A stretch of 35,409 nucleotides of DNA from NCBI GenBank assembly GCA_031269865.1, contig JAISYO010000091.1, positions 1-35,409 of the forward strand, in the 5' to 3' direction. The notes under the pieces were generated by a model. It was not told the DNA's origin, did no database searches, and worked only from the letters and a program-made list of their open reading frames with translations. Origin of the DNA: Dysgonamonadaceae bacterium. Its GTDB lineage: Bacteria; Bacteroidota; Bacteroidia; Bacteroidales; Dysgonomonadaceae. The translations under genes were made by a program, and so were the position numbers. Of the stretch, positions 14,471 through 22,010 are shown piece after piece. The first letter of the stretch is position 1. Each line of letters opens with the position of its first letter.

Positions 14471-15223
14471 TTATATGATAAATTTCACTTCCTTAAAAGC
14501 GTAAACGCGATCCTCTTTTTCGTCCGGCGTGCGCAGCACAAGGTGTCCCGACGGACGGACAGCCACGATTTCCGCCTGAAAACGCCCGGCAGAATCCTCG
14601 AAGCCGTAAAAGCCATCCGCCCGATAAAGATTTGCCATATACTCTTTTTCGATGGGGGACGTTTCGCCTTGCGACAACCGATCGTAAAGGACAAAAAACT
14701 CCTGCAATATCCTGTCGAAGACGACATTCCTATCCGAATCGACATACAAAATCTGCTTCAACGAAACGGGGTTGGGCAAGTCCGCCGGAAAATCGTCCTG
14801 ATTGATATTCAAGCCAATGCCGATGATTGACGATTGTATATGGTTGTCTTGCAGATAGTTCTCAATTAAAATGCCCCCCAACTTTTTGTCCTGCCAATAA
14901 ATATCGTTCGCCCATTTGATGCGGACGTCCTCCACATAACGCTCGAACGTTTTTTTCACGGCGAGCGAGGCGATGCGCGACAAGATGAATTGTTCCTTTG
15001 CCAATAAGCCCTTGGGATAGACGAGTATGCTGAACAGCAAATTTTTGCCTTTGTCGCCAAACCACGAATTGCCCTGCTGTCCCCTACCCGCGCTCTGAAA
15101 TTCGGTTGCCACCACAGTTCTGTCGGCGAGCGCATCTTCTTTCAACAATTCTTTGAGGTAAGAATTGGTTGATGCGGTTTCCTGCAACCGGATAATCTGC
15201 CACGCTTTATTTTCTCTCTCCAT
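14471..15223 (-). CDS. birA: Biotin-acetyl-CoA-carboxylase ligase (monofunctional)
   Basis: The protein is 250 aa. It has the biotin-binding loop SAGRGQQGNSW, the catalytic KWANDIYW and GGILIE motifs, and a short C-terminal SH3-like domain. There is no N-terminal HTH, so it is a group I ligase that does not repress biotin genes. It links biotin to the carrier lysine of carboxylases via biotinyl-AMP. The start overlaps the end of the MmcQ/YjbR gene by 17 nt. Confidence 0.93.
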   Translation of the reverse strand: MERENKAWQIIRLQETASTNSYLKELLKEDALADRTVVATEFQSAGRGQQGNSWFGDKGKNLLFSILVYPKGLLAKEQFILSRIASLAVKKTFERYVEDVRIKWANDIYWQDKKLGGILIENYLQDNHIQSSIIGIGLNINQDDFPADLPNPVSLKQILYVDSDRNVVFDRILQEFFVLYDRLSQGETSPIEKEYMANLYRADGFYGFEDSAGRFQAEIVAVRPSGHLVLRTPDEKEDRVYAFKEVKFII

Positions 15224-15569
15224 AATAGGCTTCCTGTTGTTTTTTCGGCAATTTTTTCATCACTTCGTCCACCGAATGGCGAATCCATTGCCTCAATTCG
15301 TCATCGTTCATATCCGCGTTTACGTAAACGGCGTTCCAATACGTCTTGTTCATGTGGTAGGCGGCGACAACCGAGGAATAGCGTTCCCGCAATTCGAGGG
15401 CTTTTTCCGGATCGCATTTCAACACGATGCGCAAGCCTTCCTCGTCGAGCGGGATAAACGCGAACATTTTTCCGCAGATTTTCATCACCAGCGTTACCTC
15501 ATCAAAGGGGGTGGTAACTTCCGCCCCGGGAATCGACAAGCAATAATCGTATAGTTCCTCCACGTTCAT
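15207..15569 (-). CDS. MmcQ/YjbR family protein
   Basis: This is a 120-aa protein with the CyaY-like/YjbR DNA-binding fold. Diagnostic parts are ELYDYCLSIPGAEVTTPFDE, LVMKICGKMFAFI, LKCDPEKALELRERY and HMNKTYWNAVYV. The cellular role of the family is not established; a nucleic-acid link is assumed from structure. It overlaps birA by 17 nt and starts 14 nt after the YraN gene. Confidence 0.9.
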   Translation of the reverse strand: MNVEELYDYCLSIPGAEVTTPFDEVTLVMKICGKMFAFIPLDEEGLRIVLKCDPEKALELRERYSSVVAAYHMNKTYWNAVYVNADMNDDELRQWIRHSVDEVMKKLPKKQQEAYYGERK

Positions 15570-15583
15570 ACGGTGATGTTTTC

Positions 15584-15949
15584 TTAATTTACAGGCGGCA
15601 AAAAAGCATCGTCAATGTGTTCCATCTCGAAGCATTTGCCGTCCCAAACAACGCCAACAATATCGAAACGCGCGGGTTTGTCCACGTCGTTTTCTTTCAG
15701 GTAATAATCGGCTGCCTGCACCATACGCCTGATGCGTGCGTTGCCAACAAAATCCTCAGGATTACCCCATTGCAACGAGGTGCGCGTCTTCACTTCCACG
15801 AACACGATGAAATCGCCGTCTTCCGCAATAATGTCGATTTCGTGTCCCGAAAATCGCCAGTTGCGTTCCAGAATCCGGTACTTTTTCGATTCGAGCAAAC
15901 TCGCGGCTGCATCTTCCCCGCGCTTCCCAAGTTCGTTGTGTTGTGCCAT
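15584..15949 (-). CDS. YraN/UPF0102 family endonuclease-fold protein
   Basis: This is a protein of about 121 aa from the ATG at 15949 (MAQHNELGKRGEDAA); the ATG at 15958 adds three residues. The restriction-endonuclease-like core is visible: GEDAAASLLE, HEIDIIAEDGDFIVFVEVKTR (the D-ExK active-site pattern) and a C-terminal RFDIVGV strand. The family is linked to DNA processing but poorly defined. A TAATTTTG -7 box at 15966-15973 (minus) lies just upstream, so this gene probably opens the run towards birA. Confidence 0.92.
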   Translation of the reverse strand: MAQHNELGKRGEDAAASLLESKKYRILERNWRFSGHEIDIIAEDGDFIVFVEVKTRTSLQWGNPEDFVGNARIRRMVQAADYYLKENDVDKPARFDIVGVVWDGKCFEMEHIDDAFLPPVN

Positions 15950-16056
15950 AAACTGCATAAAAATACAAAATTATGCAATAATTCTTTCGTTTTCGCGAAA
16001 AAATTTTGTTTTTTTGCAACGCGAAACAAAATGACATCACACCGCAAACGAAAAGG

Positions 16057-16284
16057 ATGAAGACATCGAAGACATACAAAGCGCAGACGAAAGCGAAACC
16101 GCGCCAAAAAAAAGCCATGTTTATGCTGAGCGACGAAGAATACAACCTGATCCTTTTCTACCTGAAAAAATACAAGATAGCCAACCGCTCGCGTTGGTTC
16201 AGGGAAACGGTTCTGACTCACGTCCTCAAAAATATGGAACACGATTACCCTACCTTGTTCGAGGAAAATGAGATGAGAAGATAG
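16057..16284 (+). CDS. Small basic protein, possible ribbon-helix-helix type (conserved hypothetical)
   Basis: The protein is 75 aa from the ATG at 16057 (MKTSKTYKAQTK). A longer frame from 16006 begins in the divergent promoter region and is unlikely. The N-terminus is rich in Lys, and the rest (FMLSDEEYNLILFYLKKYK, then RSRWFRETVLTHVL) resembles the short helical DNA-binding proteins kept next to tadA in Bacteroidales. No firm function. It is divergent from yraN and immediately upstream of tadA. Confidence 0.7.
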   Translation: MKTSKTYKAQTKAKPRQKKAMFMLSDEEYNLILFYLKKYKIANRSRWFRETVLTHVLKNMEHDYPTLFEENEMRR

Positions 16285-16317
16285 ATGAGAAAATTGAAAA
16301 TTGAAAATGATGATGCG

Positions 16318-16761
16318 ATGAATACCCCAAACGCGGACGAATATTTTATGAAACAGGCACTTGCCGAAGCCCACAAAGCCTTCGACAAGGACGAAGTACC
16401 CATCGGGGCGGTAATTGTGAGCAACGGACGCATCATCGCTCGCGCACACAACCTTACCGAAACGCTGAACGACGTAACCGCGCACGCCGAAATGCAGGCG
16501 GTTACGGCGGCGGAAAACAGCATCGGCGGAAAATACCTGCCCGACTGCACGCTCTACGTTACCGTGGAACCCTGCCCAATGTGCGCCGGCGCCTTGGGTT
16601 GGGCGCAGATTTCGCGCATCGTTTACGGCGCAACGGACGAGAAACGGGGTTTTTCGAAACTCGCCCCGCAGGTTATCCACCCGAAAACGACGGTGGATTC
16701 GGGCATCTTGTCCGATGAGTGCGCCGAATTGATGAAAACGTTTTTTGAAAAGAAAAGGTAA
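16318..16761 (+). CDS. tadA: tRNA-specific adenosine deaminase
   Basis: TadA converts A34 to inosine in tRNA-Arg(ACG). The zinc site is complete: HAEMQA (His67 and proton-shuttle Glu69 counted from an upstream start at 16285) and PCPMC (Cys97, Cys100). I place the start at 16318 (MNTPNADEYFMKQAL) because homologs begin a few residues before YFMKQAL; the ATG at 16285 abuts the previous stop and would add 11 residues. It is probably co-transcribed with the small basic protein. Confidence 0.95.
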   Translation: MNTPNADEYFMKQALAEAHKAFDKDEVPIGAVIVSNGRIIARAHNLTETLNDVTAHAEMQAVTAAENSIGGKYLPDCTLYVTVEPCPMCAGALGWAQISRIVYGATDEKRGFSKLAPQVIHPKTTVDSGILSDECAELMKTFFEKKR

Positions 16762-16770
16762 TGGATAATT

Positions 16771-16797
16771 AGAAGCTGTTTAAATTTTACAGCTTCT
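16771..16797 (+). repeat. Palindromic repeat, copy 1 (terminator-like)
   Basis: AGAAGCTGT (16771-16779) and ACAGCTTCT (16789-16797) form a perfect 9-bp stem with a 9-nt A+T loop, 10 nt after tadA. Nearly the same sequence recurs at 26711-26738. It may end the tadA transcript, but a T-tract is poor, so it is better seen as a dispersed palindrome. Confidence 0.7.
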
Positions 16798-16854
16798 TAA
16801 AGGTCGGAATATTATGAACATTATCAAACGATTTTTTTATTTCCTTTTTGATAA

Positions 16855-17130
16855 ATGGTAGAAAATACTGATTTACAGTATAATATTTACCGCATTGTCT
16901 TTTATTCCACTTCTTTTTATTACTTCAAAAGACCCAATTATGAATGGGACCGCTATGAGATGACGCTACGGTTATTGCTTTTGGGATTTCTCTTCCTGTT
17001 TGCTTCAATTTTCTACAAGAAACATCGGGGATGGACTATATTTACTATTGTGTTGAATTTGGGATATGTTTTTGTCTTTTCTGCGTATTTGTTTCTCATA
17101 GCATTTGCTATTGTATATGGAAATGTTTGA
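16855..17130 (+). CDS. Hypothetical membrane protein (91 aa), possibly truncated
   Basis: I do not recognise a family. Two hydrophobic stretches (residues about 37-53 and 60-87) predict two membrane helices with a short basic loop KKHRG between them. A separate ATG at 16814 opens a 15-codon frame (MNIIKRFFYFLFDKW) that ends just inside this ORF in another frame. That could be the true N-terminus separated by a frameshift, or a leader peptide. The surroundings (palindromes, a broken toxin gene) fit an accessory patch. Confidence 0.45.
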   Translation: MVENTDLQYNIYRIVFYSTSFYYFKRPNYEWDRYEMTLRLLLLGFLFLFASIFYKKHRGWTIFTIVLNLGYVFVFSAYLFLIAFAIVYGNV

Positions 17131-17147
17131 CAAATTAAAGAAAGGTT

Positions 17148-17164
17148 GCATCCCTACGGGATGC
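17148..17164. repeat. Short palindrome GCATCCC-TAC-GGGATGC
   Basis: A perfect 7-bp stem with a 3-nt loop lies just after the 91-aa gene. A related palindrome with the core ATCCCTAACGGGAT lies at 20892-20907. It may act as a weak terminator or be a dispersed repeat. Confidence 0.55.
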
Positions 17165-17250
17165 GAAAATTGGAGGCAACCGTGGATAAATCTTCATTCA
17201 ACAAGGGCAAATTTCCAAATAAAATCACTACATTTGCAGATAGAACATTT

Positions 17251-17258
17251 TATATTTG
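17251..17258 (+). promoter_or_regulatory. -7 box before the antitoxin gene
   Basis: TATATTTG matches TAnnTTTG and ends 5 nt before the antitoxin ATG at 17264. The leader would be very short or absent. A TTTG lies at 17233-17236 but the 14-nt spacing is shorter than usual. Confidence 0.35.
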
Positions 17259-17263
17259 TTTTT

Positions 17264-17446
17264 ATGCTGGCACGAACACAAGTTTTTGATACGCTCGAAA
17301 AAATGCCGGAACATTTTTCCATTGACCAGCTTTTTGATAAATTGCTTTTTATCAATAAGGTAGAAATTGGTTTGGCGCAGTCCGAAAACGGACAGGTTAA
17401 TACCAAAAAACAAGCTAAACAAAAGATTTCCAAATGGTTAAAGTAA
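17264..17446 (+). CDS. Antitoxin of a ParE/RelE-type toxin-antitoxin pair
   Basis: This is a 60-aa protein from the ATG at 17264 (MLARTQVFDTLEKMPEHFS). A longer frame from 17105 runs back into the previous gene and is not credible. The composition, the IDQLFDKLLFINKVEIGL core and the lysine-rich tail are typical of the small antitoxins encoded before RelE/ParE toxins in Bacteroidetes. It overlaps the toxin frame by 13 nt, the usual arrangement. The antitoxin looks intact although the toxin is broken. Confidence 0.65.
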   Translation: MLARTQVFDTLEKMPEHFSIDQLFDKLLFINKVEIGLAQSENGQVNTKKQAKQKISKWLK

Positions 17447-17732
17447 AATGGACGGATTTTGCCCTTGAAAATTTAGTTGCCATTGGTGATTACATCGAAA
17501 GGGACAGTTTTATGCCCAAAGGGTTATTAATTTTCTTTTCAATTCCGTCGATATTTTGGAACAGCACCCGCTTGCGGGTAAGATTGTTTCCGAATTTAAC
17601 AATAAGAATATCCAGGAATTGATACGTGGGAATTACCGTATCGTCTATAAATTGGTTAGTGAAATAGATATTGATATTATTACTGTTCATCATTCTGCAA
17701 GGCTTTTAAAAGACCTACCGGAGGAAGAATGA
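17434..17732 (+). pseudogene. ParE/RelE-family toxin, disrupted by a 1-nt frameshift
   Basis: The frame from ATG 17434 gives the toxin N-terminus (VKWTDFALENLVAIGDYIERDSF) and then loses similarity. From 17514 another frame supplies the rest: AQRVINFLF, ILEQHPLAGKIV, ELIRGNYRIVYKL, and a C-terminal VHHSARLL, all ParE/RelE signatures, ending at TGA 17730-17732. Restoring one T in the run TTTT at 17508-17511 joins the two frames as DSFYAQRV. So this is a recent single-base deletion in a homopolymer, or a sequencing error. If genuine the toxin is inactive. Confidence 0.85.
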
Positions 17733-17787
17733 AACTTAATTTTCTTTTCATACTATTTTTTGCAGTTCCGATAAAATATCTTGACGA

Positions 17788-18810
17788 ATGAAAAAGCTCC
17801 TATTTTTCTATCTGTTCTTAGCCCTGTTTTCAAGCGGGCTAAATGCGCAGTCGAACCTGCGCGTAATGTTTTACAACGTGGAAAATCTTTTCGACACGAA
17901 AAACGACCCCCAAAAAAACGACGAGGATTTCCTTCCCGAAGGCTCTATGAAGTGGATGTCATGGAAGTATTGGGAAAAGTTGAAAAACATTTCGCGCGTG
18001 ATTACCGCCGTGGGCGAAATGCAATCGCCCGGATTGGTGGGCTTGTGCGAAATAGAGAACGACAGCGTGATTTTCGATCTTACCAAACGCTCGCCCCTGC
18101 GCAACCAACAATACGAGTACATCGTTACCAATTCGCCAGACGAACGCGGCATCGACGTCGCCCTACTCTACCAACGGCATCAGTTTAAGCCCGTTGAACG
18201 GCGGGAATACAAAATTGCGTTCCGCAACAAATCCACCCGGCCCACGCGCAATATCCTGCACGTAACCGGAAAATTAGTGAACGGCGAAAACCTCGACGTT
18301 TTCGTCTGCCATTTCCCCTCGCGCAGCGGCGGACAAAAAGAGAGCGAACCGGCGCGGATTGCCGCGGCAACCTTGTTGCGAAGCAAAACGGACAGCCTTT
18401 TCAAGCTGCGCAAGAACGCCAACATCATCATTATGGGCGATTTCAACGATCACCCCGACGACGTGAGCATCTTCAAAACGCTGAAAGCACGCAGCCTGAA
18501 CGACCACCGCGCCAACGACGAATTATACAATTTATTTTTCCACCGAATGAAAGAGCGGGATTTCGGTTCGTATAAATACCGCGGGAATTGGGAAGTGTTG
18601 GATCAATTCATCGTGAGCGGACACCTGGTTTCGGGCGAAAGCAGGGTAAAGATAAAGGACGAGAAGGGCAATGTGTTCAAAGCCAAATTCCTACTGCAAG
18701 ACGATGAGAAAAACGGCGGCGAGCAACCTTACCGCACCAATCTCGGCCCGCGATACATTGGTGGTTTCAGCGACCACCTGCCCATTTATCTCGATTTGGA
18801 TGTTAAATAG
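17788..18810 (+). CDS. Secreted endonuclease/exonuclease/phosphatase-family protein
   Basis: The protein is 340 aa. It starts with a signal peptide (MKKLLFFYLFLALFSSGLNAQ), so it is exported. The EEP fold motifs are present in order: MFYNVENLFD, LCEIEND (metal-binding Glu), CHFPSRSGG, GDFNDHP (catalytic Asp and Asn) and FSDHLPI (catalytic His). It should cut a phosphodiester or phosphomonoester bond in the periplasm or outside; the substrate is not clear. It is a stand-alone gene after the TA remnant. Confidence 0.9.
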   Translation: MKKLLFFYLFLALFSSGLNAQSNLRVMFYNVENLFDTKNDPQKNDEDFLPEGSMKWMSWKYWEKLKNISRVITAVGEMQSPGLVGLCEIENDSVIFDLTKRSPLRNQQYEYIVTNSPDERGIDVALLYQRHQFKPVERREYKIAFRNKSTRPTRNILHVTGKLVNGENLDVFVCHFPSRSGGQKESEPARIAAATLLRSKTDSLFKLRKNANIIIMGDFNDHPDDVSIFKTLKARSLNDHRANDELYNLFFHRMKERDFGSYKYRGNWEVLDQFIVSGHLVSGESRVKIKDEKGNVFKAKFLLQDDEKNGGEQPYRTNLGPRYIGGFSDHLPIYLDLDVK

Positions 18811-18883
18811 CTGACAATTATCCTGTCCCTGATGGGCGCACGAGGGGCGGGAAGAATTATTTTTGAAACTTTATCATAATTTT

Positions 18884-18915
18884 ATTGCGTTTTTGCGCAA
18901 ATAACCCTACATTTG
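18884..18915 (+). promoter_or_regulatory. Promoter of tatA
   Basis: TACATTTG (18908-18915) matches TAnnTTTG. ATTG (18884-18887) lies 20 nt upstream as an imperfect -33 box. The tatA ATG is at 18963. Confidence 0.5.
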
Positions 18916-18962
18916 TAGAATGTATCGTACCTAAAAATAATTTTATAATAAAACCCAGTTTT

Positions 18963-19166
18963 ATGAATCCATTACTTTTTAATTTAAACGGATGGGAAAT
19001 TCCCATTCTTCTTATCGTAGTTCTTCTTTTGTTTGGGGGGAAAAAAATTCCTGAACTGATGAGTGGTTTGGGAAAAGGTATCCGCAGCTTCAAAAAAGGA
19101 ATGAACGATATTGAAGACGACATTAAAGCCGACGTTTCAGACAAGCCCGGCAAGTCTAATTCATAA
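18963..19166 (+). CDS. tatA: Sec-independent translocase subunit TatA
   Basis: The protein is 67 aa from the ATG at 18963 ([13 protein letters not shown]); upstream in-frame codons lie over the promoter. There is one membrane helix ([12 protein letters not shown]), then the hinge FGGKKIPEL and an amphipathic helix ([13 protein letters not shown]), followed by an acidic tail. It forms the pore of the twin-arginine pathway with TatC. There is no TatB gene here, as is usual in Bacteroidetes. Confidence 0.95.
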   Translation: MNPLLFNLNGWEIPILLIVVLLLFGGKKIPELMSGLGKGIRSFKKGMNDIEDDIKADVSDKPGKSNS

Positions 19167-19203
19167 TCGGTAAGCGATATTTTACGAACAATTTTTTGTA
19201 AAC

Positions 19204-19241
19204 CTCGGATTCGGACATCATTGGATTGAGCCGAATTCGAG
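19204..19241 (+). other. Stem-loop between tatA and tatC
   Basis: CTCGGATTCGG (19204-19214) and CCGAATTCGAG (19231-19241) pair over 11 bp with one G-T wobble and a 16-nt loop. TTTAAAA follows. It may act as a partial terminator that sets a higher tatA than tatC level, or as a processing site. Confidence 0.5.
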
Positions 19242-19265
19242 TTTAAAATGTATTGTAACAGACAG

Positions 19266-20102
19266 ATGAGGAACGAGAATGAAATGTCCTTTTGGGACCA
19301 CCTTGAAGAATTTCGTTGGACTTTGATACGGATTATCGCCGCCTTGATGGTCCTTACCGTCGTGTGGCTTATTATAACACCCTACATATTCGATTCCATC
19401 ATTTTGGCACCGCGCTCATCCGATTTCGTCACCTACCGTTTTTTCGAAAACGCAGGGCGATACATTCCTTTCCTCCCCGATTTTTCGGGCGAAGCCTTCA
19501 ACGTGAAGATGCTGAATATCAATATGGGCACACAGTTTATGACTTACATTTCGTCGTCTTTTGCCTTTGCCGTGCTATTCACGATCCCCTATATTTTGTT
19601 CGAGCTTTGGCGTTTCATCGGTCCCGCGCTCTACGAGAAAGAAGCCAAAGGCATGAAGAAAGCTTTCGGTTTCGGCGGTTTTATGTTTTTGGTGGGCTGT
19701 TTGGTGGGTTATTTCATCGTGTTTCCCCTTATTTTCCGCTTCCTCATCACGTTTGAACTCAGCGAGAACATCGAAAATCAGATTTCCCTCGATTCGTATA
19801 TGAGTAATTTCTACACGCTCATCCTCATTATGGGGGTTGCCTTTGAGCTTCCGCTCGTTTTTTGGCTGTTGTCGAATTTGGGGCTTATCCACCGCTCGTT
19901 TTTCAAGAAATTCCGCCGCCACGCGGTAGTCGGCTCATTGTTGGCAGCCGCCATAATAACGCCGTCGGGGGATCCGTTTTCGCTGTTTGTGGTAACGATA
20001 CCGCTCTATATGCTTTGGGAAATCAGCGCGTTCTTGGTAAAAAAAGATCCGGTTGAGGAAGAGGACGAAGCGGAAGACAACCTGCCAGCCGAAGCCACCT
20101 AA
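19266..20102 (+). CDS. tatC: Sec-independent translocase subunit TatC
   Basis: A protein of about 278 aa with six predicted membrane helices. The N-terminal SFWDHLEEFRW with its conserved Glu is the twin-arginine recognition site, and the P-helices and FELWRFIGPALYEKE loop are typical. The start may be the ATG at 19266 or 19284 (MSFWDHLEEF); a start at 19248 is less likely. The C-terminal tail is very acidic (EEEDEAEDN). It receives folded Tat substrates together with TatA. Confidence 0.96.
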   Translation: MRNENEMSFWDHLEEFRWTLIRIIAALMVLTVVWLIITPYIFDSIILAPRSSDFVTYRFFENAGRYIPFLPDFSGEAFNVKMLNINMGTQFMTYISSSFAFAVLFTIPYILFELWRFIGPALYEKEAKGMKKAFGFGGFMFLVGCLVGYFIVFPLIFRFLITFELSENIENQISLDSYMSNFYTLILIMGVAFELPLVFWLLSNLGLIHRSFFKKFRRHAVVGSLLAAAIITPSGDPFSLFVVTIPLYMLWEISAFLVKKDPVEEEDEAEDNLPAEAT

Positions 20103-20111
20103 ATTATTATC

Positions 20112-20486
20112 TCACCCATTCACTATTCGTTTCCCGAAGGGGCAAAACGCCAAGCGCATCAGTTTGAAATGTTGCAAACCGAAAGGTATGCCGACGATAC
20201 TGATGAAAAACAGCACGCCAAACAGCAAGTGCGTGAGCACGATGGGGATACCTCCGACAAAAAACCATACCACATTCATTATCAACGATAAACAGCCAGA
20301 AGCTGTTGCGCTCGGCACGATTTTTTTATCGAAGGGCAACAGCGCGACTTCCGCCAACTTCAAGGTTTGCAAGCCGAAAGGAATGCCGACGATGGTTACC
20401 ATCATCGCCACGCTCGAAACCACATATTCGATGGCGATGAAAATCCCGCCGAAAACGAGCCAAACGATATTTCCCAACGTCTTCAT
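20112..20486 (-). CDS. YccF-domain inner membrane protein
   Basis: The protein is 124 aa with two copies of the YccF unit: NIVWLVFGG...GIPFGLQTLKLAEVALLPF and NVVWFFVGG...GIPFGLQHFKLMRLAFCPFG. There are about four membrane helices. The family function is unknown. The ATG overlaps the ridA stop by 4 nt, so the two are co-transcribed; the gene is convergent with tatC. Confidence 0.9.
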   Translation of the reverse strand: MKTLGNIVWLVFGGIFIAIEYVVSSVAMMVTIVGIPFGLQTLKLAEVALLPFDKKIVPSATASGCLSLIMNVVWFFVGGIPIVLTHLLFGVLFFISIVGIPFGLQHFKLMRLAFCPFGKRIVNG

Positions 20487-20860
20487 CTCGCGGCAATCAG
20501 TTCAATTTCCACCAGCGCGTTTTTGGGAAGCGATTTCACGGCGAAAGCCGAACGTGCAGGAAAGCTACCCGAAAATTGCGCGGCATACACCTCGTTCATC
20601 TCGGCGAAGAGCGACATATCCGCCAGGAACACGGTGGTTTTCACAATGTTGTCTGTCGTTAATCCGACTTCCGAAAGAATCGCCGCAATGTTTTTGAACG
20701 CCTGAGCCGTCTGTTCCTTCACACCGCCGGGAGCAAATTCCCCCGTTGCCAGAACGATGGGCAACTGTCCCGAAAGAAACACGAAGCCGTTGGCTTCAAT
20801 CGCCTGACTATACGGTCCGATGGCAGCAGGCGCGTTGTTGGTTGAGATTACTTTTTTCAT
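20483..20860 (-). CDS. ridA: RidA family enamine/imine deaminase
   Basis: The 125-aa length is standard. The protein reads PAAIGPYSQAIEANGFVFLSGQLP and ends ARSAFAVKSLPKNALVEIELIAAR, with the conserved substrate-binding Arg and Glu. RidA removes reactive 2-aminoacrylate made by PLP enzymes. It is upstream of the YccF gene with a 4-nt overlap. Confidence 0.95.
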   Translation of the reverse strand: MKKVISTNNAPAAIGPYSQAIEANGFVFLSGQLPIVLATGEFAPGGVKEQTAQAFKNIAAILSEVGLTTDNIVKTTVFLADMSLFAEMNEVYAAQFSGSFPARSAFAVKSLPKNALVEIELIAAR

Positions 20861-20891
20861 TCTTCTTATTTCTAATTTTCTACCGAGCTTA

Positions 20892-20907
20892 AATCCCTAA
20901 CGGGATT
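20892..20907. repeat. Short palindrome AATCCC-TAAC-GGGATT
   Basis: A 6-bp stem with a 4-nt loop in the 76-bp spacer between ridA and rlmB. Its core resembles the palindrome at 17148-17164. Confidence 0.45.
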
Positions 20908-20936
20908 AAAAATACATAATTCCCCATTTCTAATTT

Positions 20937-21671
20937 CTAACTTCTCTGCCTAATCACTTCATAAATCAGCACCCCAGCAGCCACCGACACGTTCAGCGAC
21001 TGAATAGTGCCGAATTGCGGAATCCGCACCAGCTCGTCGCAAATTTTGAGCAAATCGGGGGAAACGCCCATATCTTCCGAACCCATCACGAGGGCGACAG
21101 GCACCGACATATCGACGGCGGTATAGTTCTGCGCCGCCTTTTCGGTGGCGGCAACCGCCTTTATGCCACTGTTTTTCAGGAACTGAACGGCTTCGCGCAG
21201 GTTCTGCTCGCGACACACCGGAAGGGTGTGCAACGCACCAGCCGAAGTCTTTATCGCATCGGCATTTACCGTTACGCTGCCGCGGGCGGGAATCACGATG
21301 GCGTCCACCCCGGCAACCTCGCAGCTGCGGGCGACGGCGCCAAAATTGCGCACGTCGGTTATCCCATCCAGCACAAGGATAAAGGGGTTTTTCCCTTCCT
21401 CGTAGAGCCAAGGGACAATCTGCTCCAATTTTTGATAGGTAACGGCGGACGTGAAGGCGACGACTCCCTGATGGTTTTTCCGCGTGATGCGATCGATGCG
21501 TTCCAAGGGCACTTTCTGCATCGGGATTTCGTAGCGTTGCAGCACCGATTGCAGTTCCTTGAACAATTCGCCCTGCAACTCGCGCTTAACAAGCACTTTG
21601 TCAATGTCTTTCCCTGCCTCGACTGCTTCAATCACGGCACGGATTCCGAAAATCATTTCTTTTTCTTTCAT
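20937..21671 (-). CDS. rlmB: 23S rRNA (guanosine-2'-O-)-methyltransferase RlmB (SpoU/TrmH family)
   Basis: A protein of about 244 aa from the ATG at 21671 (MKEKEMIFGIRAV); the frame from 21716 would add residues across the promoter. The N-terminal substrate-binding domain is followed by the SPOUT knot with NFGAVARSCEVAGV, VMGSEDMGVS and IPQFGTIQSLNVSVAAGVLIYE. It methylates G2251 of 23S rRNA. A TACCTTTG -7 box lies at 21690-21697 (minus), 18 nt before the ATG. Confidence 0.93.
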   Translation of the reverse strand: MKEKEMIFGIRAVIEAVEAGKDIDKVLVKRELQGELFKELQSVLQRYEIPMQKVPLERIDRITRKNHQGVVAFTSAVTYQKLEQIVPWLYEEGKNPFILVLDGITDVRNFGAVARSCEVAGVDAIVIPARGSVTVNADAIKTSAGALHTLPVCREQNLREAVQFLKNSGIKAVAATEKAAQNYTAVDMSVPVALVMGSEDMGVSPDLLKICDELVRIPQFGTIQSLNVSVAAGVLIYEVIRQRS

Positions 21672-21689
21672 ATTCCTTTCTAATGCGAA

Positions 21690-21697
21690 CAAAGGTA
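21690..21697 (-). promoter_or_regulatory. -7 box before rlmB
   Basis: TACCTTTG on the minus strand fits TAnnTTTG and gives a short leader before the ATG at 21671. It supports that start over the upstream one. Confidence 0.45.
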
Positions 21698-21743
21698 ATG
21701 CTTTTTTCGCAAACACACGAATTTTCAGCCTGACAAAGCGGTA

Positions 21744-21910
21744 TTTTCATAACCGTAACGCCAACGGCTTGCGGCGTGAGGCAACTCGCCAACAACTGCC
21801 TGAGGCAGGATTTTCTGAAACAAAACCCTTTATCCTGCCTTTCAGGCGGTTGTGCGTGATGTGTTCTTTTCCGCAGGTTACGGCTTGCGCCTTATCTGCG
21901 GTTATGAAAA
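21744..21910. repeat. Structured intergenic element between rlmB and xerD
   Basis: The 339-bp spacer holds no credible gene. It has an outer inverted repeat TTTTCATAACCG (21744-21755) and CGGTTATGAAAA (21899-21910). An inner one pairs GCCTGAGGCAGGAT with ATCCTGCCTTTCAGGC (about 21800-21848, two extra bases in the right arm). A direct repeat ACGGCTTGCG occurs in both flanks. It could be a MITE-like or REP-like insertion or a structured RNA. The remainder to 22010 is A+T-rich with nothing recognisable. Confidence 0.55.
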
Positions 21911-22010
21911 TCATGGCTTTCAGCCGAAAATTTTTGAATACGGTTTGGCGCAGAATTTTATTTGATACATATTCCTTTCCTTTTCAACTTTCAATTCTTC
22001 CCCTGCAAAT

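Noticed and set aside
15790-16680. 296-aa minus-strand ORF across yraN and tadA
   Set aside because: It overlaps confident genes on both strands (yraN and tadA) and has the composition of a frame shadow.
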